Assembly: GCF_003269035.1 (NCBI RefSeq)
Contig: NZ_QLTK01000011.1
Coordinates: 120,853 to 184,852, forward strand
Direction: 5' to 3'
Source of the DNA: Paraburkholderia bryophila
GTDB taxonomy: Bacteria > Pseudomonadota > Gammaproteobacteria > Burkholderiales > Burkholderiaceae
DNA: 64,000 nt
The translations under genes were made by a program, and so were the position numbers. Below the pieces are notes generated by a model. That model worked only from the letters and a program-made list of their open reading frames with translations. It was not told the origin of the DNA and did no database searches. Positions 18,070 through 24,627 of this stretch are shown here, piece by piece. The stretch's first letter is position 1. Each line of letters opens with the position of its first letter.

Positions 18070-18290
18070 TGATTCTCGAATTCGCCCGGCACTCGTTGCA
18101 AACGGGTGGGCGGGCACGTAGCGAGGTTGAGAGACCGGTGCTAGACCAAACCGGTGAGCCTTGCGGCTCCCCCACCACGGGCCCACCCATTGGATGAAGC
18201 GCAGAGGAAAACGTGCGACCTGCCTCGCAGGCCGAACGGGTACTAGCATTCGGGCTCTCACACCCGGCCGTCTTTGTGTCGACGACTGCG
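18070..18290 (-). ncRNA. structured leader RNA, C4-antisense-like
   Basis: Upstream of the gene at 17659-18054, on the minus strand, the DNA can form nested stems. GGGTGGGC (complement of 18181-18188) pairs with GCCCACCC (complement of 18104-18111) and closes a multibranch. Inside it are GAGCC-GCAA-GGCTC (complement of 18156-18169, a GNRA tetraloop) and two ACCGGT arms (18134-18139 and 18150-18155). A further hairpin, CCTGC-GAG-GCAGG, lies at 18219-18231. Placement before a small gene and the general architecture recall the C4 antisense RNA family of phages and proteobacterial small-gene leaders. The family name is a guess from memory; the stems are seen directly. Confidence 0.5.
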
Positions 18291-18300
18291 AGAGTATAGG

Positions 18301-18531
18301 TCTTGAGTTTTCTTGAAATTCGTTCTGTTTAGCTAATTATCAATGTATAGCCATACGGCATAAGAGCGGTGTAAAGCCGGCTAAATGTTTTTTCTTGGAC
18401 GCTTGCTCTGCTTCTATTTTTGGCAATATTGTGAAGAAATGTCGTAAATAAAAGGTGCACGAGAATTTGACAAAAAATTGCGGCAGACTGTCTTTTCTTT
18501 GTCCAGGAAGGAACCAGGTGGTTGATGGAAA
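18301..18531. other. AT-rich spacer before immunity gene 3
   Basis: This stretch is markedly AT-rich compared with the core genes. I see no supported gene. GGTGG about ten bases before the ATG at 18532 may act as a ribosome site. Unlike the gap before immunity gene 4, no reading frame with the toxin-tail pattern ends here. Confidence 0.4.
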
Positions 18532-19040
18532 ATGGAGAAAATTGAATACATTCATGACCACGTTACGTTCAGATTGTTGTGGCAGCGTTCGAACGAATGC
18601 GTTGAAAAGTTGAAGGATATCCCGGATTCCGAGTTGCTTCACTTTGATTTTTCAAACTTGGGAATGAAAATTTTTCACGATCTTATCCGTGAACTGGCGA
18701 ACTTCAACGGCGATGGAGAATTTGCCGTGGTTGTGCTGGAACCGGACCCTTTCAGCTATTTCCACTTTCACTTTGGCAAGTATTCGGGGCTCATCGTTAA
18801 AGCACACCACGGCGAGCATGAGTTCTTTGATGCGCTTTGTACCAATCCAGGCGATAGTCCAGCCGACGCAATCGGTTACTACTCGGAGAAGTACGTTGCT
18901 CTGCTGTTGTCGGGAGACTGGTTCATGTACGCGGACCGTGGGTGGGATGGGGCACAGGGGTGTTAGCTGGGCCGCCTGACGTCATGGAATTTGCAAGAGA
19001 ATCTTTCGCCTTTTACGAAAATCCCAACCAGGTGATATGA
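18532..19040 (+). pseudogene. putative immunity gene 3, frameshifted
   Basis: The first 144 residues (to the TAG at 18964) follow the immunity family: LHFDFSNLGMKIFHDL, LEPDPFSYFHFHFGKYSG, NPGDSPADAI, GDWFMYADR. At about 18945-18955 (GATGGGGCACAGGGG) the frame shifts by one base lost or two gained. The family C-terminus then continues in the other frame as GVLAGPPDVMEFARES to a TGA at 19038-19040. Immunity gene 4 shows the intact junction DRSWDTGVFYGPPDVME. The rest of the sequence is well kept, so this is a recent mutation or a sequencing error in a G-rich run. Confidence 0.7.
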
Positions 19041-19050
19041 CGACGGGTTC

Positions 19051-19188
19051 ATGAAACCAGTGTACGACGTTCCAAAATACGAGCGTCAATACGACGCAAT
19101 CGCTCGCATCGAACAGATATATCCGGTAGCCGAGCTGTTTCCGTTGGCATACGGCCTCTTATCCGCAAAAATTCGAATACGGAAATGA
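19051..19188 (+). pseudogene. orphan toxin-tail remnant coupled to immunity gene 4
   Basis: A 45-residue open frame runs from ATG 19051 to a TGA at 19186-19188 that overlaps the start of immunity gene 4 as ATGA. Its last 22 residues match the last 22 of the RHS toxin in spacing and key positions: YP-x-AE-x2-P-x8-KIR-x2-K. RHS reads YPTAEYIP and ends KIRLPK; this frame reads YPVAELFP and ends KIRIRK. It therefore looks like the 3' end of a displaced RHS C-terminal toxin cassette left in front of its immunity gene. The ATG at 19051 need not be used as a start. Confidence 0.6.
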
Positions 19189-19700
19189 CCGAAATTGACT
19201 TCATCCATGAATGCTCGGCATTCACGGCACTTTGGCAGCGAGCGACCGCCAACGTCCAGCTTCTCACAACCGTTCCGCGTGAGGAACTGCTGTACTTCGA
19301 TCCGATCGACATTGCAACTCTAAAATTTTTTGAGTTGGGGCAGACGTTGCTCGCTTTCGAGAATGCTACCGACTTTGCGACGTTGATTCTTAAACCAGAC
19401 CCATTCAAATATTTTCATCATCATTTTGGCAAATACCCGGGCTTCGTTCACCGAAGCGGGAACACGTACAGCCAGTTCTTCGAACTCATGATGCGCGATC
19501 CCGGCGACAACATCGCCGACGCGTTAGGCGTGAATCATGAACACTACGTGATCATGCCCATCAAGGGTGACTGGATCGCCTTCGGCGACAGGTCGTGGGA
19601 CACAGGCGTCTTTTACGGGCCGCCTGACGTCATGGAATGTGCGAGGGATTTTTATCCCTTCTTTATTGCTCCGCCAGAGCAATTCAAGGTCGAGCCGTAG
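19185..19700 (+). CDS. putative orphan immunity protein 4
   Basis: A 171-residue protein closely related to immunity protein 1 (LYFDPIDIATLKFFELG, FATLILKPDPFKYFHHHFGK, DPGDNIADAL, GPPDVMECARDFYPFF). It begins at an ATG overlapping the stop of the toxin-tail remnant, just as immunity gene 1 overlaps the RHS stop. The protein is soluble and acidic with no signal peptide, so it would act in the cytoplasm. It is convergent with the phospholipase C gene, and a hairpin terminator separates them. Confidence 0.65.
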   Translation: MTEIDFIHECSAFTALWQRATANVQLLTTVPREELLYFDPIDIATLKFFELGQTLLAFENATDFATLILKPDPFKYFHHHFGKYPGFVHRSGNTYSQFFELMMRDPGDNIADALGVNHEHYVIMPIKGDWIAFGDRSWDTGVFYGPPDVMECARDFYPFFIAPPEQFKVEP

Positions 19701-19725
19701 TCGAGAGCAGATAGCTGCAGGAAAA

Positions 19726-19748
19726 AAGGCGCGAAAAATCCGCGCCTT
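19726..19748. terminator. hairpin between immunity gene 4 and phospholipase C gene
   Basis: AAGGCGCG-AAAAATC-CGCGCCTT forms an eight-base-pair stem preceded by an A-run, just after the stop of immunity gene 4. The A-run becomes a U-run on the minus strand, so it could end transcription in both directions. Confidence 0.6.
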
Positions 19749-19763
19749 CCCCATTGGTTAAAG

Positions 19764-19789
19764 GGGCTCCGTCCACCCACCCGGAGCCC
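19764..19789 (-). terminator. hairpin just past the phospholipase C stop
   Basis: GGGCTCC and GGAGCCC (19764-19770 and 19783-19789) form a seven-base-pair stem directly downstream of the phospholipase C gene on the minus strand, followed by CTTTAA. This is a probable terminator with a weak U tract. Confidence 0.5.
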
Positions 19790-19795
19790 ACCCCC

Positions 19796-21958
19796 TCAAA
19801 TCCCCACCAAAACCGGCGCCACCGCCGCCGGATCGCTAATACTCGGCCGCCCATTCTCAACATGGCCCGCCAACCGACGCGAGAAGCTGGCGTCGTCATT
19901 ACTCGTCACCGTCAAGTCGTACCAGTGATGACTCGAAGCCAGCACCCACGCTTCTTCGATATGCGCCCCAGCCGGCACGAACACCGGACGCGTCCGCGCA
20001 CCATACGCGTTGTCCGTCACCGTCAGCCGCGCGAATCCACCCCCGCTATTACTGAACTTCAGGAACACATTCCCATTGGCCACGTCGTACTGCGCCTTTA
20101 CTTCAGGATGCGCCGGCTTCTCATGCCCACCCCAGCCCGCCACCTGCGAAGCCGCAGACGTTTGCGCCGTTGCCAACTGCACATTCCCTGCAAACTTGCG
20201 CACGAAACCATTCGGCCCGAACACTTCGAACGCGTACACGCCGCTCGTGGTCGTCAGATCGAACGTCTCCTTCAGCGACTTACCCGCTTCAACCGTATAA
20301 CGCCACGGACCATCCGTACGATTCGTCCCGTACACATAGAAATGCGCGCCCTGGTCGCCGGTATTGCCGATCGAAATCTCGAACGTGTTCTGCTTCACGT
20401 CCGCATGACCATTCACATGCAACTCGTACGGCAAGGCCCGCGCGAAACGAATGCCGCTTTCCTGCGGATCGATTGCGCCCGGCGTCGCCGGCACGGTGGG
20501 CTTAGGCTGCGTCGCGCACTGGTTGTCCGCAACGCTCTTGTAGTTGCTCGTATCCGGCAACGGCGGCACTTTCGAATCCGGCGTGCGGAAGTCGAACGCG
20601 GTCGTCAAATCGCCGCACACCGCCCGACGCCACGCCGTGATATTCGGCTCGTACACCCCAAAACGCGCCTCGATAAAGCGAATCACCGATGTGTGATCGA
20701 ATACCTGCGAACACACAAAACCGCCCTTGCTCCACGGCGACACGATCGTCATCGGCACACGCGGGCCGAGGCCGTACGGCAAGCCATCCGCCGTATAACT
20801 GCCGCCGCGCTGCGGATTGACCACGTTGTGAATCTCGCCGTCGGTGCTGACCGTCGACTGTCCTTGCGCGGGCGTCGTCGCGGGTTGCGGCGGCACGATG
20901 TGATCGAAAAAACCGTCGTTCTCGTCGTACATGATGAACAGCACGGTCTTGCTCCACACCTCGAGATTCGATGTCAGCGCATCCAGAATCTGCGACGTGT
21001 ATTCCGCGCCATAGGCCGGCGTATAACTCGGGTGCTCGGAGTACGCGGCCGGCGGGCACAACCACGACACTTGCGGCAACTGATTCGCCATTACGTCGGC
21101 TTTCAGATCGTCGATGGTGCGCACGGTTTGCGCGCGCTCGTACAACGGCGAACCCGGTTGCGCGTTGATGAAGTTCGTGAAATTCTGCAGGATGTTGGTG
21201 CCGTAATTGCCGTTCAGCGGATCGGCGCCGGTCAACCCCTGTTGATACACCTGCCACGAAATTCCCGCGGCTTGCAGGCGTTCCGGATACGTGGTCCACG
21301 AGAGCAATTGATAATTCGGCGGACCGTCGCCGTCGACGAAATCGTTGTTGTCGAGCAGCGGGCCGCCCATCGTGCCGCTCGGGTCGACCATGCCGCTCAT
21401 CAGATACGAACGGTTCGGGTGCGTCGGTCCCGGCAACGAGCAGAAGTACGCGTCGCAAATCGTGAAGGCATCCGCCAGCGCGTAGTGAAACGGGATGTCG
21501 CTGCGCAGGTGATAACCCATCGTCATGTCGGTCTTGTTGGCCGGCCACTGGTCGTAGCGGCCGCCGTCGATCGCGGCGTGAGTCTTGTACCAGGTGTGAT
21601 CGAGATCGCCGACGCATTGCGCGCTGGTGGTCGCCGTGTTCAGATGGAACGGCAGCACCGGTTGCGTGGGGTCTTCCTTCGACGGTTGATACCACACCGG
21701 CTTGCCGCCCGGCAGCGGAATCGGGAAACGGTCGTTGTAGCCACGCACGCCGCGCAAATGGCCGAAGTAGTGGTCGAACGAGCGGTTCTCCTGCATGAAC
21801 ACGACAATGTGCTCGACGTCGCGGATCGTGCCGGTGCGCGAAAACGCCGGTACGGCCAGTGCATTGCGAATCGACTCGGGCAGCGCGGTCAGCGCGGCGG
21901 CAGCGCCGGCAGATGAAGCGACGGTCTGCAGGAAACGGCGACGGCTAGTTGATGTCAT
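19796..21958 (-). CDS. phospholipase C, phosphocholine-type, TAT-exported
   Basis: A 720-residue enzyme of the PlcC/PlcN and acid phosphatase AcpA family, which hydrolyses phosphatidylcholine or related lipids outside the cytoplasm. The N-terminus has a twin-arginine signal (TSTSRRRFLQTVASSAG). The catalytic domain follows: VEHIVVFMQENRSFDHYFG and LRGVRGYNDRFP, then HPNRSYLMSGM and FIMYDENDGFFDHI. Two C-terminal DUF756-type domains complete it. TAT export fits the family, which folds before secretion. Its 3' end is partly duplicated at 17381-17656. Confidence 0.93.
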   Translation of the reverse strand: MTSTSRRRFLQTVASSAGAAAALTALPESIRNALAVPAFSRTGTIRDVEHIVVFMQENRSFDHYFGHLRGVRGYNDRFPIPLPGGKPVWYQPSKEDPTQPVLPFHLNTATTSAQCVGDLDHTWYKTHAAIDGGRYDQWPANKTDMTMGYHLRSDIPFHYALADAFTICDAYFCSLPGPTHPNRSYLMSGMVDPSGTMGGPLLDNNDFVDGDGPPNYQLLSWTTYPERLQAAGISWQVYQQGLTGADPLNGNYGTNILQNFTNFINAQPGSPLYERAQTVRTIDDLKADVMANQLPQVSWLCPPAAYSEHPSYTPAYGAEYTSQILDALTSNLEVWSKTVLFIMYDENDGFFDHIVPPQPATTPAQGQSTVSTDGEIHNVVNPQRGGSYTADGLPYGLGPRVPMTIVSPWSKGGFVCSQVFDHTSVIRFIEARFGVYEPNITAWRRAVCGDLTTAFDFRTPDSKVPPLPDTSNYKSVADNQCATQPKPTVPATPGAIDPQESGIRFARALPYELHVNGHADVKQNTFEISIGNTGDQGAHFYVYGTNRTDGPWRYTVEAGKSLKETFDLTTTSGVYAFEVFGPNGFVRKFAGNVQLATAQTSAASQVAGWGGHEKPAHPEVKAQYDVANGNVFLKFSNSGGGFARLTVTDNAYGARTRPVFVPAGAHIEEAWVLASSHHWYDLTVTSNDDASFSRRLAGHVENGRPSISDPAAVAPVLVGI

Positions 21959-22017
21959 CGAATATCACCTTCTGCGGGGAGGAAGAATAGCGCGTCTGGC
22001 GCGCCGGTTGAATCGGG

Positions 22018-22344
22018 TCAGTTGCTGGTGGCGCTGTCGCCGGGCGCGTAATGCATGACCGGCGCGACCTGCTGGCTGTCGGCGGCAAGGCTGGCCTGCA
22101 TGTTTTGCGCGATCGGATCGGACGTGGCCACGGTCGCGCTTGCGGCGAGCGTTGAGGATGTGTTGAGGATTGGCGTCGCGGGTAAGGCGGCGCGTTGGAC
22201 AGCATCACCGTTGGCGGCGGTCATGCCCTTGGAAGAGGCCGAAGGCGCGGCGTTCGGCGCGGAATCGTCCGCTCCGCAACCGGTCAATGCCAGTATGGCA
22301 ATTGACATCACCACGACGCTCGCGAAGCTTTTGTCTCTTCTCAT
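22018..22344 (-). CDS. putative lipoprotein, unknown function
   Basis: A 108-residue protein with a lipoprotein signal: MRRDKSFASVVVMSIAILAL followed by the lipobox LTGC, placing the lipid-bearing cysteine at residue 23. The mature part is Ala/Ser/Thr-rich with no recognised domain. A TTG start at 22392 would extend it, but the ATG at 22344 gives a normal lipoprotein signal. It lies between the phospholipase C and the glycogen debranching gene and is transcribed toward the former, with 59 bp between them, so it may be cotranscribed with it. Confidence 0.65.
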   Translation of the reverse strand: MRRDKSFASVVVMSIAILALTGCGADDSAPNAAPSASSKGMTAANGDAVQRAALPATPILNTSSTLAASATVATSDPIAQNMQASLAADSQQVAPVMHYAPGDSATSN

Positions 22345-22554
22345 GTCGGCATCCAGTTTTTTGAAAGCGGATGCAGTCTCTAATCCTTTCAAGAAATAAT
22401 TGTGAAACGTTTGCGAGTGGTAAATCTTGCGTACGTACGTTGGATTCTAGAAAGCAAATGGAAAGTGATAAGAAGGACAATGGTCACCGAAGCGCCACAT
22501 GCCGGCAGTCGAGGCATCCCTAACGATTGACGGCTGTGCGTAACCGAAAACTTC

Positions 22555-24576
22555 ATGACACGCATCGAACGACCTTTCGATATCACGCGTTTCGAAGACG
22601 AATGGCTGGAGGCGGATGGCTTCGGCGGTTTTGCTTCGGGCACCGTGGGCACGCTGCGCACGCGCCGTTATCACGCGCTGCTGCTGACGGCAACGCGCGC
22701 GCCAGGCGGGCGGATGGTGCTGGTCAATGGCGTGGAGGCGTGGGTCGAAGCGAATGGGCAGCGCTTTCCGCTGAGCATGCAGCGCTATGTGCCCGACGTG
22801 ATCTATCCGGACCTCACCACGCGTCTTATCGCGTTCGACACATCGCCGTGGCCGACGTGGCGCTTCGAGCTCGACGCGCAGAGCGTGCTGATAGCAGAAG
22901 TATTCGTTAGCAAAGCGACGCGCGAAACGGTGTTGCGTTGGCGGCTTGAGGACTTGCGAGCGGCTTCTGCAGAACTTAACGCACCGACGCTCAACGTCAG
23001 GCCGCTGCTTTCGGGCCGCGACTATCACGCGTTGCATCACGAGAACCCGGCATTCAACTTCAACGCGCAAACCAGCGACGATCATGCCTGCGTCAGTTGG
23101 CAACCCTATGGCAACGTGCCGGTGATCCATGCCGCGACGAACGGCGCGTACACGCACGCGCCCGACTGGTATCGCAACTTCTGCTACGTTCGCGAGCGGG
23201 AACGCGGTCTGGATTTCAGCGAGGATCTCGCGACGCCAGGCGTGTTCAGCTTCGATCTCGCGAAGGGGGAAGCGGTGATGATTTTCACCGCAAGCGCCGA
23301 AAGCAGCGCTAACGCGAGCACACCGGCGCAGCGGCAGCCTGCATCGAACGCCCAACTCACGGCCACTCACGCAATCGAACTCGCAACCAGGCTCGCCAGC
23401 ATCGAACAACAACGCCGCGCCGCGCTCGGCACGCGTCTGCAGCGTTCCGCCGACGCCTACGTCGTCGCCCGCAACGAAGGCCGCACGATCCTTGCAGGCT
23501 TTCCATGGTTCACCGATTGGGGCCGCGACACGTTCATCGCCATGCGCGGCCTGCTGATCGCCTCGGGCCGTCTCGACGAGGCCGAAGCGATCCTGCTCGA
23601 ATGGTCCGGCGCCTTGTCCGAAGGCATGTTGCCCAATCGCTTCCCCGATTACGGCGACACGCCGGAATACAACTCGGTCGACGCCTCGCTCTGGTTCATC
23701 GTCGCCGTCCACGATTATCTGACCACGCAGCACGCCAGCGCCGCCACCACGGAGCGCCTGCAACAGGCCGTCGAGACCATCCTGTCAGGCTACACAAAAG
23801 GCACACGCTTCGGCATTCAGGCCTCGGCTGACGACGGCCTGCTGAGCGCCGGTGTCCCCGGCGTGCAACTCACGTGGATGGATGCGAAAGTCGGCGACTG
23901 GGTGGTGACGCCGCGCATCGGCAAACCGGTCGAAGTCCAGGCGCTCTGGATCAACGCGTTGCGCATTGCAGCAATCTGGCATCCGCAATGGCAGGCATCC
24001 GCCGACCGGGCATTGCAAGCGTTCCGTGAACGCTTTATCGATCCGGCGACGCACGCGCTGTTCGACAACATCGACGTCGACCACGTCGACGGCACGGTCG
24101 ACCGCGCGATCCGGCCGAACCAGATTTTTGCGGTAGGCGGACTGCCGTTTCCGTTACTCGAAGGCGCCGCGGCCCACGCGGTGCTCGATCAGGTCGAAGC
24201 GCAGTTGCTCACGCCGCTTGGCTTGCGAACGCTTGCGCCGTCCGATCCCGCCTATTGCGGCCACTACGGCGGCGCGCCGCTCGCACGCGATGGCGCTTAC
24301 CATCAAGGCACGGTCTGGCCATGGCTGCTCGGGCCATTCGTCGAAGCGTGGCTGCGGGTTCACGGCACGGCACCAGACGCCCGCAAAGAAGCCAGAACGC
24401 GCTTTCTCGACCCGCTGGTCGCGCATCTCGATCACGCCGGGCTCGACCATCTATCGGAAATCGCCGACGGCGATGCCCCGCACGCGCCGGCCGGCACCCC
24501 GTTTCAGGCCTGGTCGCTCGGCGAGTTGCTGCGCATCGACACGCTACTTGCCCGCATGGAGCCCATTGGCGTGTAA
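22555..24576 (+). CDS. glycogen debranching enzyme (amylo-alpha-1,6-glucosidase)
   Basis: A 673-residue bacterial/archaeal-type debranching enzyme. The N-terminal GDE domain opens with EWLEADGFGGFASGTVGTLR and RYHALLL. The C-terminal (alpha/alpha)6 domain shows AGFPWFTDWGRDTFIAMRGL, LPNRFPDYGDTPEYNSVDAS and LTWMDAKVGDWVVTPR. The late GAYHQGTVWPWLLGPF completes the pattern. The family removes the glucose branch left on glycogen limit dextrins. It heads a likely four-gene run with GH63, zwf and a ROK kinase. Confidence 0.9.
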   Translation: MTRIERPFDITRFEDEWLEADGFGGFASGTVGTLRTRRYHALLLTATRAPGGRMVLVNGVEAWVEANGQRFPLSMQRYVPDVIYPDLTTRLIAFDTSPWPTWRFELDAQSVLIAEVFVSKATRETVLRWRLEDLRAASAELNAPTLNVRPLLSGRDYHALHHENPAFNFNAQTSDDHACVSWQPYGNVPVIHAATNGAYTHAPDWYRNFCYVRERERGLDFSEDLATPGVFSFDLAKGEAVMIFTASAESSANASTPAQRQPASNAQLTATHAIELATRLASIEQQRRAALGTRLQRSADAYVVARNEGRTILAGFPWFTDWGRDTFIAMRGLLIASGRLDEAEAILLEWSGALSEGMLPNRFPDYGDTPEYNSVDASLWFIVAVHDYLTTQHASAATTERLQQAVETILSGYTKGTRFGIQASADDGLLSAGVPGVQLTWMDAKVGDWVVTPRIGKPVEVQALWINALRIAAIWHPQWQASADRALQAFRERFIDPATHALFDNIDVDHVDGTVDRAIRPNQIFAVGGLPFPLLEGAAAHAVLDQVEAQLLTPLGLRTLAPSDPAYCGHYGGAPLARDGAYHQGTVWPWLLGPFVEAWLRVHGTAPDARKEARTRFLDPLVAHLDHAGLDHLSEIADGDAPHAPAGTPFQAWSLGELLRIDTLLARMEPIGV

Positions 24577-24627
24577 AGCGCGCTACGATGTGTGTCCCGC
24601 TGCCAAGCCTGATGCAAGGACGGAGTC

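Noticed and set aside
19754..21916. 720-residue plus-strand frame opposite the phospholipase C gene
   Set aside because: Mirror frame with Arg/His-rich shadow composition; the minus-strand enzyme is certain.
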